Part shown: piece by piece, positions 1 through 8,463 of the stretch | Layout: every line of letters begins with the position of its first letter | Numbering within the stretch: position 1 is the first letter of the stretch | IMG/VR virus record: IMGVR_UViG_3300036820_000649 | Span: 1-22,192 of that record | DNA: 22,192 nt | Origin: a virus | Reading direction: 5' to 3' (one strand) | Translations under genes and position numbers: made by a program | The notes under the pieces: generated by a model | Database searches by the model: none | Told to the model about the DNA's origin: nothing | Seen by the model: the letters and a program-made list of their open reading frames with translations, nothing else

Positions 1-33
1 CGGTACGCCTGGGGCAACAAACGCGACGCTCAT
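1..33 (-). CDS. Start of a further tail/fibre-region gene, cut by the window edge
   Basis: An ATG at 33-31 overlaps the TAA stop (35-33) of the fibronectin-domain fibre gene as TAATG, and the frame stays open for the 11 codons left in the window (MSVAFVAPGVP). The stop/start overlap matches the junction style used throughout this gene cluster, so a continuing gene is likely. The product cannot be identified from 11 residues. By position it should be another fibre, fibre chaperone or lysis-region gene. Confidence 0.5.
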   Translation of the reverse strand, partial: MSVAFVAPGVP

Positions 34-1901
34 TACGTCACCGTAAATGGCGTCGGCAGGACGGTCGGGTCACTGCCATCCAGTCCTTCGGCCCATGCAT
101 ACCAAGTCCCGGAGGCGGCAGGGATCGTCACATATGCGCCCCACAGATCGGAATTGACGTACGTGCCGGCGATCCAATTGACCGGCGGTATTGTTGACGA
201 ATTGGAAAATCCGAACTGGATCGGCGCGGTTGACGGTGTGACATGGGCGTTCACGCCAATTGAACCATTGCCCGCGGTGTAGGATCCACCCGGGATCATG
301 TTCCAGGTGATTCCGCTGACGGATGTCCCGGACGACAGCGTGCTCTGCTGCACTGTGGCGGACGGGCCTCCTGAACCAGCCGCGTTGCATGCTGTCACAC
401 GGAAGCCATAGGTAGAGCTGGCGGAGAGACCTGTCACCGTCTCGGTCAGTGCGGACACGCTGGAAGCAAAGGTGGTCCACGGTGAAGAACCGACTAAGCA
501 ATAATCGACTGTATACGTAAATGGGGTGGTCCCACTGGTGGGAGCAGACCAGGTCAGTGTCAGGGCACTGCTGGTGGCGCCGCCTGCCGCCAGCCCGGTC
601 ACCTGGCCAGGCGCAAGTCCGGTTGCCACACCGGTCGTTCCGGTAACAATGCTTGACGCCGGGGCATTACCGGCCGCGTTACCCGCAATCACTGAGAAGT
701 CATATGCAGTGGACGCTTGCAGACCCGTGATCGCGAAGGTCGTAGCCAACCCAGCGGCATCGGAATTCGACCAGGTGGTCGTGCCACTGAGGCGATATTG
801 CACGGTGTACCCTGACACCGCCCCACCCGTGGACGGCGGCGACCAGTTCAACACGACAGTCGTGTTCGTTACGGCACCTATGGAAGGGTTCGCGGCAGCG
901 CCTGGGGCAACCAGGGTGGTTGACGTTGCGCCCGACGACATCGACGCGTAGGCCACGTTGCCTGCCGAGTAGGAAATGCCCTGAATGATACAGGATTGGT
1001 TTGGCAAGAGCGAAGATGTACCGGTCGATGTCATGATGCCCGTGCCAAGAGTGACACCTGATCCGCTCAGGTTCACGACTGAGCAGGCAAAACCCGCGCC
1101 CATATTGGCAAATATGGGGGTCAATACGACCGGCTGACTGCACACCAGGATCCGACCGTTGTGGACCGTCGTATCGAGATTTGTGTTGGTGGTTATTTCG
1201 ATGACGGGCGCCTTGTACGATGGCAAATTGAGCCCTATCCACGTCCAGATCGCCGCGAAGGTTTGCCGCACCATCGTACTGCTTCCCTGAGCGACCCAGG
1301 TCATATCGCTGGCGGATACGGTCGCGGCAGGCTGCGCTTCATCAATGGTCTGACCGTCAAGGAAATTCTGATAGCTGATGACGTGATCGCTTCCACCTTG
1401 GCTGATGCCAACCAGGTCGCCTTGCGAGATCGTGGTCACGGCAGGCAGCGCGGTGATGCTGTAAGATCCGCTTATGGCTGCACCACTGCCAGTCGCCGCC
1501 GATATGGTTCCCAAAGGGTCGATTTGGATATTTGCCCCGGCGGAGAACAAGCCTCGCAAGAGCGACAGCTCCAGCAGTCTGGGTGATCCACCGGAGGACA
1601 GAACAGCCTGGTCCGTCGGCTGCAAGGTGCTCTCGATTGGGAAGCTCGCGTGATCCCCTCCGGTGGCATCCAGAGAGCTACCCTGAAGTACCAGGCCAAT
1701 TCCGGCCACGATGGGCTCTGGCCCTCCTGGTCCCAGACTGACGCGTCCCAGCAAGGTGCCGGTCGGCGCTTGTATGGCTGGTTGTGTGGTCGCCAGCAAT
1801 GTGCTGACGCTCACCGATTGCGCCGCACCGGCGTGGCTGAGTGGTATTTCGTCCGCTGGGTCCACCTGACCGAGTGCAGGAAGCTGACCGATGGTTGGCA
1901 T
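33..1901 (-). CDS. Tail fibre with two fibronectin type III domains (622 aa)
   Basis: Probable receptor-facing tail fibre. The first 200 or so residues follow the same plan as the N-terminus of the fibre gene just upstream (MPTI start, GTLLGRVS/GSLLGRIS motif, then an S-x-LP...GD...GG...Y..F module), so both probably attach to the baseplate or adaptor in the same way. Residues about 330-425 and 430-525 are two fibronectin type III domains, recognisable from the L.W..P strands, YTV(Q/D)Y, the TGL..ST.Y.F.V.A.NAAG ends and the proline-rich linkers. The last 90 residues form an unknown beta-rich tip. ATG at 1901 is chosen because GAGG lies about 6 nt upstream and MPTI matches the paralogue. Fibronectin domains in phage virions are thought to bind cell-surface carbohydrate. 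The exact receptor role is inferred. Confidence 0.85.
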   Translation of the reverse strand: MPTIGQLPALGQVDPADEIPLSHAGAAQSVSVSTLLATTQPAIQAPTGTLLGRVSLGPGGPEPIVAGIGLVLQGSSLDATGGDHASFPIESTLQPTDQAVLSSGGSPRLLELSLLRGLFSAGANIQIDPLGTISAATGSGAAISGSYSITALPAVTTISQGDLVGISQGGSDHVISYQNFLDGQTIDEAQPAATVSASDMTWVAQGSSTMVRQTFAAIWTWIGLNLPSYKAPVIEITTNTNLDTTVHNGRILVCSQPVVLTPIFANMGAGFACSVVNLSGSGVTLGTGIMTSTGTSSLLPNQSCIIQGISYSAGNVAYASMSSGATSTTLVAPGAAANPSIGAVTNTTVVLNWSPPSTGGAVSGYTVQYRLSGTTTWSNSDAAGLATTFAITGLQASTAYDFSVIAGNAAGNAPASSIVTGTTGVATGLAPGQVTGLAAGGATSSALTLTWSAPTSGTTPFTYTVDYCLVGSSPWTTFASSVSALTETVTGLSASSTYGFRVTACNAAGSGGPSATVQQSTLSSGTSVSGITWNMIPGGSYTAGNGSIGVNAHVTPSTAPIQFGFSNSSTIPPVNWIAGTYVNSDLWGAYVTIPAASGTWYAWAEGLDGSDPTVLPTPFTVT

Positions 1902-1949
1902 TTAAACCTCGAACGAAAGGCGATTGATTGAATCCGTGAACGGAATGTC

Positions 1950-4685
1950 TCAGGCAGCAACCGCGGTCCCACCCATGACGGATGTCCATTGACCACTGCT
2001 GCCCGCCACCGCCAGAACCCCGGTGCCACTGCCGGCAGCCTCGCCGACCTTTCGTCCATTGGTGACGTACGCCATGGCTCCAACGGACGCGCTTGGCAAC
2101 GCGGCCACGGTATAAGTGGGAAGATTGATTGGACCGCCAGTGACTGTAAGGCCACTCCGTGCGGACAGGGCACCAGAAGCGACGGTCAATCCGCCGTTCA
2201 TTGTGACCAGACTTTGAAAAGTGCTCGCGTTGTTAAATGTGGACGTACTTGTCACCGTAACGGGCCCGGCCAGATACGTCGTACCGCCCGCTGTCAGGTT
2301 ATTAGGCGTATAGAGATTGCCTGAGACAGTCAGATTGCCCTGCAATTGCGCCGCGCTCGAAGTGCTGCTCCAGAAAAGCACCGTGCCACTATTGTGGTCG
2401 AGCAGCAATCCGCCATCCGCGAGGATCTGGCTCGTCATGTGCAGGGCGCTGACGCTTGTGTCATAAAAGGCGTTGATCGTGCCTCCGTAATCGAACGCAA
2501 TCTGCTGGCCCGTGGCCATCCATATCGTTCGGCTATAGTTGGTAACGACCATGCCTGAGGCGCCGTTTGCCGTAGGGACGGCTGACGAGAAGGTCAGTGT
2601 TCCCGATGTGAGGCCTGGGCCGTCAAAGCTGTATCCGGTTTGCGTATACGTTCCGGTTCCGATTTTTATCTGCGCCGTATTGCTTGAGGAAACAGGAGAG
2701 CCATACACCCCAGCAGACGTGAATGGCAGCACATTGGTGACATGAACCGTGGTGCTTGGGCTTGTCAGGCTGGTCGTGATTGTGGGGGCGGCTTTTGCCG
2801 TACCGTTGGGGAATGCATTACGCGTGTCGATGACGGCGATCGAATAGTTACCCTGAAGATTCGCCATCCATTTGAACTGCCCTGTCGGGCTGGTGCTGGT
2901 GAGAATGCCGTATGCCCATTCAAGCGGATAGCCCCCGGAGGCGAGAGGCACCGCTTCATTGACGATGAGCTGCAGGCCAAAGCGACCGTTTGCGTCATCG
3001 ACATTGTTAGCCTGCAAATCTGACTCGTTCGCCGTAATGGAATTGGTGATTGACGAAGGCAGATTTGTCGTATCGACCGTGGGCAGCCAAAGCGCCCACA
3101 GTTCGGCCATCTGTCGCCCGGTTGGCACCCCGCCGGGGGGCAGACTTCTTGTCGGCGCGGATTGAACCGAAACATGCTGGGCCGCAACAGGCGATACATT
3201 GAGAGGTCGCAGCGCACTGGAGTTAAGATAGCTGACCAGTGAGTAAACCTCGGCCGACGTTCCATCAGCGGCGCTGCCACCCGAGTTCAGAACGCTGCCA
3301 ACGGTGGTGGTCAAAAGCAAATTGGCGTTGGAATATGGCGCTCCGCCAGACATTGCCACAGTCAGCGCGGAGCTGAGGAGAGGACTATCACCGACACTTG
3401 ACTGCGCCCGGCTGGCCACCAGCATGGACGGGACAGATGATCCGGTAAATGACTGCGCCAGAGACAACGGTCCGCCTGTTGTTCCACCAGAACCGACCAG
3501 CTTGGTATCGACATACGACTTCGTGGCAGCCTGAAGGCTGGCAGTGGGTGCGGCAGCGAGCGTCAAGAGACCTGTCATGGTCCCGCCCGACAAAGGCAAC
3601 GCCCCGGCGACCGCGGAATCAACGTACTGCTTAGGTGTGACCTGAAGGGCGCTGGTCGGATTGCCCGGAAGGGTGATGGCTCCGCTCACCACTCCACCAG
3701 CCAACGGCAGCGCCGTCGCGACTTGCGAATCCACATAGTGCTTCGATGCGGCCTGCAGTGACGCGGAAGGGTCCGAAGCAAGAATGAGCGCGCCTGTAAG
3801 TGTGCCTCCCGCCTTTGGCAGGTTCGTAGACGTCTGCGTATCGACGTACTCCTTGGTCGTGGCTTGTAGAGGAGCAGACGGATCGCTGGCCAGGATCAAC
3901 GGGCCGGTCAGCGTATCGCCGGCGCGTAGCACACGTGTGTCGACATACTCCTTGGTGGCAGCTTGAAGCGGAACGGTCGGGTCGCTGGCCAGAGTCAATG
4001 GACCGGTCAGCGTATCGCCGGCGCGGAGCACACGCGTGTCGACATACTCCTTGGTGGCCGCCTGCAGTGGAGCGGATGGATCGCCTGCCAAGGTCAAAGA
4101 CCCTGTCAGCGTATCGCCCGCACGCAGCACTCGTGTGTCGACGTACTCCTTGGTCGCCGCCTGCAGTGCGGTTGATGGATCCGCGGCCAGCGTCAGTGGA
4201 CCCGTCAGTGCCCCACCGGACTTGGGTAGTGTACTCGCGGCATAGTCCGACAATTTCTGCTGCTGTGTGGCACCTGTCGGAGTCACTACCAGTTGAGAAG
4301 CACTCAGATTGGGAACATTTGGTAGGCCAGCCATGAACTGGGCATAAGTCACTGCGACGTTACCGCCGGATTGCCCGAGCGCCACACTATCGCCTACTGC
4401 CGGTACGTTCCCAGAAGGCAATGACGAAATCTGGAACGGGCTTGCACTTGCCGACAACGTACCGGCCGTCAGAGTCAGATTGGCGCCGATACCGATCTGT
4501 TCGGGTTCGCCCGCGCCCGCGCTTATCCGACCCAACAATGAACCTGTTGCCACGGATATCTGCGGCTGAGTACCTGATACAATCTGCGCGCGGGTAATTT
4601 TCCGAGCAATACCGCTTTGGCTGGCCATCAGCTCGTCGGTATCAGAAGCGGCCGTTGCCGCCGCCAGCTGGTCTATCGTTGGCAT
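1950..4685 (-). CDS. Long tail fibre with tandem YVD repeats (911 aa)
   Basis: Major tail fibre. Residues 1-140 are the N-terminal module shared with the downstream fibre (MPTI start, GSLLGRIS). Residues about 150-396 hold seven tandem copies of a fibre repeat of the form GDTLTGPLTLA.DP..PLQAATKEYVD. Four copies are spaced 33 residues apart and three 37-38 residues apart. The rest is a Ser/Thr/Gly-rich beta domain ending in a compact C-terminal cap (AMAYVTNGRKVGE and a GTGV motif) of the kind found at the tips of trimeric fibres. The start is placed at ATG 4685, not at the GTG at 4727, because MPTI matches the paralogue. Its Shine-Dalgarno (GGAG) is rather far, about 12 nt. The repeat shaft and tip indicate adsorption. 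The receptor is unknown. Confidence 0.88.
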   Translation of the reverse strand: MPTIDQLAAATAASDTDELMASQSGIARKITRAQIVSGTQPQISVATGSLLGRISAGAGEPEQIGIGANLTLTAGTLSASASPFQISSLPSGNVPAVGDSVALGQSGGNVAVTYAQFMAGLPNVPNLSASQLVVTPTGATQQQKLSDYAASTLPKSGGALTGPLTLAADPSTALQAATKEYVDTRVLRAGDTLTGSLTLAGDPSAPLQAATKEYVDTRVLRAGDTLTGPLTLASDPTVPLQAATKEYVDTRVLRAGDTLTGPLILASDPSAPLQATTKEYVDTQTSTNLPKAGGTLTGALILASDPSASLQAASKHYVDSQVATALPLAGGVVSGAITLPGNPTSALQVTPKQYVDSAVAGALPLSGGTMTGLLTLAAAPTASLQAATKSYVDTKLVGSGGTTGGPLSLAQSFTGSSVPSMLVASRAQSSVGDSPLLSSALTVAMSGGAPYSNANLLLTTTVGSVLNSGGSAADGTSAEVYSLVSYLNSSALRPLNVSPVAAQHVSVQSAPTRSLPPGGVPTGRQMAELWALWLPTVDTTNLPSSITNSITANESDLQANNVDDANGRFGLQLIVNEAVPLASGGYPLEWAYGILTSTSPTGQFKWMANLQGNYSIAVIDTRNAFPNGTAKAAPTITTSLTSPSTTVHVTNVLPFTSAGVYGSPVSSSNTAQIKIGTGTYTQTGYSFDGPGLTSGTLTFSSAVPTANGASGMVVTNYSRTIWMATGQQIAFDYGGTINAFYDTSVSALHMTSQILADGGLLLDHNSGTVLFWSSTSSAAQLQGNLTVSGNLYTPNNLTAGGTTYLAGPVTVTSTSTFNNASTFQSLVTMNGGLTVASGALSARSGLTVTGGPINLPTYTVAALPSASVGAMAYVTNGRKVGEAAGSGTGVLAVAGSSGQWTSVMGGTAVAA
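3490..4240 (-). repeat. Tandem coding repeats in the fibre shaft (99 bp unit, then 111-114 bp units)
   Basis: Seven in-frame repeats, each ending in a YVD codon run, lie near 4137, 4038, 3939, 3840, 3730, 3619 and 3505. The first four are spaced exactly 99 bp apart and are highly similar at DNA level (the forward-strand string tcgacatactccttggt recurs with few changes). The last three are spaced 111-114 bp and have diverged more. The pattern fits recent unit duplication in the fibre shaft. It is coding sequence, not a CRISPR array. Confidence 0.9.
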
Positions 4686-4790
4686 AATACGAAGCTGCTC
4701 CGGACAGTGTAGTATGTGAGAGACCACGACAAAATAATGTGGCGGATATTGCGACCAAATCGGACGCAGACCACTCGCATCAAATCAAGC
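4686..4790 (-). other. 105-bp non-coding gap before the long fibre gene
   Basis: This is the longest stretch without a supported gene. It is more AT-rich than its surroundings. A TACACT hexamer preceded by TTGTCG with a 15-nt gap could be a weak promoter, but the spacing is short of the usual 17 and the match is poor. A 35-codon frame (4780-4673) runs through it into the fibre gene out of frame and does not look like a protein. No terminator-like hairpin with a T-run was seen. Confidence 0.35.
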
Positions 4791-5273
4791 CTACGGAACG
4801 AGGATCGGGTTACCATTTTGATCCGTTACGACGGAGCCGGTATCGGTATCAAGCGCACCAGCAGGTACGTAGGGCGTTGACAGATACAAAACGGGAAGAA
4901 GTATACTTCGTTGCAGCGTGCGACCACTGACCGTACTGATCAATACTGTAATGGTGTATACAGTATTGGTCTGTCCTGCGGTTAGCCAGAATACGGCCCG
5001 AGGACCATCTGCAGTCACACTTGTTACGGTAAGGTCACCTGGATTGTTCGGTGAGACGGTCACGTCGAGCGTTGCGATAGAATCGCCGAAATTGCCGATG
5101 ACGGCCGGCGAAATATCCAGTTGATAGTCCAACGTATCGCCCGGATCCTTAGTCGGCCAGTTCAGCAACGGCGGCGATACCGCCGTTGAACCACGAGGCA
5201 CAGGAACGAAGCTATCGATCACAACCGATCGCGCGCTGCTTGGCTTCCAAACGTGAGTTGCAGGTGTGGCCAT
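4791..5273 (-). CDS. Phage fibre-tail adaptor-like protein (160 aa)
   Basis: A single beta-sandwich protein. The central part (LDYQLDISPAVIGNFGDSI...VTVSPNNPGDLTV...VFWLTAGQTNTVYTITV) has the strand pattern of Ig-like phage proteins usually annotated as fibre-tail adaptors. Its position between baseplate/tip proteins and the two large fibres suits a connector that seats fibres on the baseplate. Start ATG 5273 is preferred over the adjacent TTG at 5276: the ATG overlaps the TGA of the 39-codon gene upstream (TGATG) and has GAGG about 6 nt before it. Family assignment rests on fold pattern and context, so moderate confidence; a stand-alone minor tail protein is the alternative. Confidence 0.65.
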   Translation of the reverse strand: MATPATHVWKPSSARSVVIDSFVPVPRGSTAVSPPLLNWPTKDPGDTLDYQLDISPAVIGNFGDSIATLDVTVSPNNPGDLTVTSVTADGPRAVFWLTAGQTNTVYTITVLISTVSGRTLQRSILLPVLYLSTPYVPAGALDTDTGSVVTDQNGNPILVP

Positions 5274-5392
5274 CAAAACCTCGCCGCTTGCACTACTTGT
5301 TGATTCAATTCAGGTGACATCGGATTCATTTCGTTCTTCGTACAGACGCGAACCCGATTCCTACTGTCTATGACCTCAGGCAGGCTCACCAT
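5273..5392 (-). CDS. Small conserved-looking phage protein between fibre genes (39 aa)
   Basis: A short frame that exactly fills what would otherwise be a 112-bp gap. Its ATG (5392-5390) overlaps the last codons of the glycine-rich fibre gene, and its TGA (5275-5273) overlaps the ATG of the adaptor gene as TGATG, so both ends are coupled. The product begins MVSLPEVIDSRNRVRV and ends QQVVQAARF, with an acidic/polar middle and no membrane segment. No strong Shine-Dalgarno precedes it, as expected for a reinitiating gene. It could be a fibre assembly factor or simply a translational link to the adaptor. I do not recognise a family. Confidence 0.6.
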   Translation of the reverse strand: MVSLPEVIDSRNRVRVCTKNEMNPMSPELNQQVVQAARF

Positions 5393-6639
5393 CTGACAAC
5401 GATAAGGCCCCCCGCGCCCGCCGCGCCGTTGTAGGGCGTTGCACTGTTCGCACCGGTGCCGGCACCCGCAGCCCCTCCGCCGGGGAAGTTCCCAGCCACA
5501 CCAAATGTGCCACTGTTCTGTGCGCCACCCATGGGGGCCGCACCACCAAGGCCACCTTGGTTCATGAGCCCTGCCTGTCCGGAGGAGCCGGAGATGTTGA
5601 CATCGCCCCCGACGCCGATACCACCCGGAGTGGCGCCATTCAGGGGATTAGAGACCGTCGCCATTGAATTAAGGTTTCCGCCCGTTGCACTGACATACGT
5701 CCCAAAGCTCGTGGTGCCGCCTGCTGTCGGTGCACCACCAGACGCAGTGCCGCCGATGCCGCCGCTTGCGACCGTCACGGTGACGGTCTGCCCGGGCGTG
5801 AGATTTCCGACGCGCTTTCGCGCATAGCCTCCGCCTGCTCCGCCACCGCTCGGAACGGTGCTGTACGATGCGTACGAACCCGCACCGCCCCCCCAAAGTT
5901 CAACCTCCACCTGCGTCACACCCGCCGGCACAACATAGGTTCCGGTTGCCGTGAACGTCTGAACGCCGGAGGCGAAGCCAGGTCGCAGTTGCGGAAGCTT
6001 CCATGTGAGGAACGGCGCGGTAGAATATACTGTGATGCTACTTTGTGTGACCGAGGTCTGACCGTAGTTCACCGTTAGGACATAGAGACCGACCCATCCG
6101 GCATCCACGGCAGGTGTCTGCTGCTGCCCGGCAACGGCCGGCGCACCTGCCTTCAGCTCCAACTGCACCCTCTGTATGCGCTGTGTGTTTTGAGCGGTGC
6201 CAGAATTGGCCGGTCCGGTATAAGGCTGCGATGGGTTGGCGGCATTGTAATACGGCAACACGATCGGATTGACATCGCTCTCCAGGAATGACGCTTCAAT
6301 GAGATAATTGGTTGACTGACCTGATATAGTCGGCGCGACAAACGTGAATGTGGTCGGCACGACGTTGATGCCCATTTTCACCAACGGGCTCGCCGTGTTT
6401 GCCGGCAACGAGCCATAGCCCATCATATCGATCACGTTGAGCTGGGTCAGACTACCTGGTCCAACAGTCACGGTCATCGACGCTGGCGCGGTCGGCATAC
6501 AGGCAAGGCCATCCACAATCGCACCCTGCCCCAACACGACCTGGGCCAAGTATCCAATGGCGATCATGGAATTGAGATTCGCCGAAAGCAGGTCAGTATC
6601 CAGCGGAATGCCGCCAGGATACACAATGCCTCTATCCAT
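5386..6639 (-). CDS. Tail fibre/tip protein with a C-terminal glycine-rich domain (417 aa)
   Basis: Receptor-proximal tail protein. The N-terminal part (MDRGIVYPGG.PLDTDLL) resembles phage tail proteins that carry an upstream attachment domain followed by a beta-rich body. From about residue 230 a bridging strand set (QTFTATGTYVVPAGVTQVEV) leads into a glycine-rich domain (WGGGAG, GGGAGGGYARK, then many GG/GGxGG runs) to the end (GLIVVRW). This architecture matches the glycine-rich domain family of phage tips; similar polyglycine layers form the adhesin gp38 of some T-even phages. Start ATG 6639 is supported by GGAG about 7 nt upstream; the frame is open further upstream but overlaps the preceding gene. 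Receptor binding is inferred. Confidence 0.8.
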   Translation of the reverse strand: MDRGIVYPGGIPLDTDLLSANLNSMIAIGYLAQVVLGQGAIVDGLACMPTAPASMTVTVGPGSLTQLNVIDMMGYGSLPANTASPLVKMGINVVPTTFTFVAPTISGQSTNYLIEASFLESDVNPIVLPYYNAANPSQPYTGPANSGTAQNTQRIQRVQLELKAGAPAVAGQQQTPAVDAGWVGLYVLTVNYGQTSVTQSSITVYSTAPFLTWKLPQLRPGFASGVQTFTATGTYVVPAGVTQVEVELWGGGAGSYASYSTVPSGGGAGGGYARKRVGNLTPGQTVTVTVASGGIGGTASGGAPTAGGTTSFGTYVSATGGNLNSMATVSNPLNGATPGGIGVGGDVNISGSSGQAGLMNQGGLGGAAPMGGAQNSGTFGVAGNFPGGGAAGAGTGANSATPYNGAAGAGGLIVVRW

Positions 6640-6659
6640 GAAACTCTCCGTACCAAATT

Positions 6660-7334
6660 TCAGTTGGTAATTTGCGTCCAGCCGATAGTGGCCGCCGGCA
6701 TCACGCTCGACACCACCTGGTAGATATCCGCGTCGGTGACTTGAGCCTGTACCATGTTCAATGTGGCGTACTCGACTGCGCCCACGCAGTAACCGCCGGC
6801 GGACGCACCCCATCCGGCAACGTCACTGACGCCACCACCAGCGGGCCGGTAGGCCGTGATGAAACACTGGAATGGCAGTTCTTGGCTGCCCCAGCCCCCG
6901 CCGGTACCGTAGCCGACACCGCCACCGCTTCCGCCCGCCGAGCCGTATCCGCCTGTATCGGTGGCGCGCGCCGGTTCGAATACAGCGGGTTGGCGACCGG
7001 TGAGTTCGGTTAGCGCGATGATAACGGCATTTCGTGTTCCACGTTCGCGGAATATCTCAGCCTTGATGCGAACGCGGTACGCATCGTCAGATTCTTCGCT
7101 GCGTCGGCAGAGGCCACCACCGAAGAAATCGAACGCGATTATGTCGAGCCATATATCCGTTGCGTTACCGATGCGGCATTGCAATTTCACATATTGAAGC
7201 AGGCTGTATATCCAGGCCCATGCATCAGCCAGGCCACTCAACACACTGTCAAGCACCGGCGTCTCGTCCGCGAACCAGCAACGTGGCAAAACCGTCCTGA
7301 GGCGCCCCATGAAATCCGCTTGATCGCCCGTCAT
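6660..7334 (-). CDS. Baseplate/tail protein I-like (224 aa)
   Basis: Probable counterpart of P2 gpI / Mu gp48, the small baseplate wedge protein that follows gpJ. The N-terminal half is helical and contains an AYRVRIKAEIFRERGTR stretch followed by TELTGRQPAVFEP, a pattern typical of this group. Residues about 125-150 are a glycine-rich linker (GGYGSAGGSGGGVGYGTGGG), followed by LPFQCFITAYRP and a C-terminal beta part. The ATG at 7334 lies one base after the TGA of the baseplate J gene (TGATATG), consistent with coupling. The position directly after J and before fibres supports the call; the family call itself is by pattern, not by search. Confidence 0.72.
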   Translation of the reverse strand: MTGDQADFMGRLRTVLPRCWFADETPVLDSVLSGLADAWAWIYSLLQYVKLQCRIGNATDIWLDIIAFDFFGGGLCRRSEESDDAYRVRIKAEIFRERGTRNAVIIALTELTGRQPAVFEPARATDTGGYGSAGGSGGGVGYGTGGGWGSQELPFQCFITAYRPAGGGVSDVAGWGASAGGYCVGAVEYATLNMVQAQVTDADIYQVVSSVMPAATIGWTQITN

Positions 7335-7335
7335 A

Positions 7336-8460
7336 TCAATTCACCGAAATGGTACCGGATTTGATCACGCCTGCTGCGCCCGGTACGAGATCGGCCGCTT
7401 CGCCATTAATCTGCGGAAATGTCACATTTGTGATCGACGTGCTGGTGTCGTAGGCGATCTGCGCGATGCGCGTTATGGGTAATGCCTGCCCGATCGGCAG
7501 AGCGTTGATGAAACTCGTGAGTGCCGCCGCGACGGGCCCCAGTAGCTGCGGCTTCTGCGCGGATGCCGTCACTGATATCATCAGAGAGATATTCGCCTGA
7601 ATGACGCTCGGAGGCTGAACTGAAAACGTGGAGCCAATTGGCCTGACGGCATCCACGGCACCGTAGACGGTCGCAATCAAGGTTGGGGGCGGATATCCGG
7701 TGCCATCATCCACGGTAACGACGAAGTTTCCGAGCTGCGTGTTCCCAGTCGGGGCAATGTTCTGAACGACCGTGAAATCCAAATTTTGTTGAACACTGGA
7801 TATGGCGTATTGGATGGCAGTTATGGTGGCGCGGGCGCGGCTCGAAATATAATTGGCAAAACGCGCACGAAACGCAGCGTCAGTCTCTGCATCGGCGCCG
7901 TTCTGAGTCGGCGCCGCATTTGTGACCAGATCCACACCCGGAATTGCCGTGGCCAGCAGCGTTATTGACCCGGCCAGCACATTGCCCGCGCTTCCTGCCA
8001 CCTGTGCCGCAATCGGAACAGTCAGCGCGCTCTGTCCGGCCGCGATTGTGTAGCCATTCAGCGTCGCGGTCCACGCGGCATTGGTTGTGTCAATCGTTAC
8101 ACTAAAGGTCTGCACGCCATCCGTTGTCTTGACCAGTGCCCCGGAGGGCACGACTGCGGATACCGTCGTGGCATATCGGGAGAACGTTACCATGCCAACT
8201 GCCGGAACGGCGGGAAGGCGGATGAGCGACATATCCGCCATCCAACTGTCGAGGTCTGGTCCGTTGCTCGTAGCCGCACGGGTTGTCTGAAGCACCAGCA
8301 GAATAAGCCATTGCATCCACAAGGCAACGGAAGCGTTCGCTTCCAGGATGGCTCGAAGCACAGACCCGACGGTCAGATCAATCAGTGTCGTCGCCGCCGA
8401 TTGCACGGCCGCGGCCATGTTCTGAACGAGCGTTGCAAAGGTCTGGAGCGGAAGTTGCAT
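7336..8460 (-). CDS. Baseplate J family protein (374 aa)
   Basis: Baseplate wedge protein equivalent to P2 gpJ / Mu gp47. The N-terminal helices (about 1-70) are followed by LDSWMADMSLIRLPA, which is the usual signature in which the first beta region starts with the removal of incompatible monomers. Next come VVPSGALVKTTDG and the V.AQVAGSAGNVLAGSI...IPGVDLVTN stretch, the core motif of the family, then AETDAAFRARFANYISS and the C-terminal part containing DGTGYPPP and RIAQIAYDT. Length (374) is in the normal range. ATG 8460 follows the TAG of the gp25-like gene after 3 nt. It joins the hub-spike complex to the fibre-bearing rim. Confidence 0.93.
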   Translation of the reverse strand: MQLPLQTFATLVQNMAAAVQSAATTLIDLTVGSVLRAILEANASVALWMQWLILLVLQTTRAATSNGPDLDSWMADMSLIRLPAVPAVGMVTFSRYATTVSAVVPSGALVKTTDGVQTFSVTIDTTNAAWTATLNGYTIAAGQSALTVPIAAQVAGSAGNVLAGSITLLATAIPGVDLVTNAAPTQNGADAETDAAFRARFANYISSRARATITAIQYAISSVQQNLDFTVVQNIAPTGNTQLGNFVVTVDDGTGYPPPTLIATVYGAVDAVRPIGSTFSVQPPSVIQANISLMISVTASAQKPQLLGPVAAALTSFINALPIGQALPITRIAQIAYDTSTSITNVTFPQINGEAADLVPGAAGVIKSGTISVN

Positions 8461-8463
8461 GAA

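Noticed and set aside
2765-3280. 171-codon minus-strand frame inside the long fibre
   Set aside because: It is an alternative frame of the real fibre gene, rich in Arg/Pro/Ser, with no start context.
3490-4240. Regularly spaced repeats considered as a CRISPR array
   Set aside because: Units are in-frame protein repeats with no unique spacers between short repeats; the periodicity is the fibre shaft.
4686-4760. Possible promoter ahead of the long fibre
   Set aside because: TTGTCG and TACACT are separated by 15 nt and match consensus poorly, so it is recorded only in the gap entry.
4673-4780. 35-codon minus-strand frame in the gap before the long fibre
   Set aside because: No good ribosome site, runs out of frame into the fibre gene, and the product (MRVVCVRFGRNIRHI...) has no protein-like pattern.
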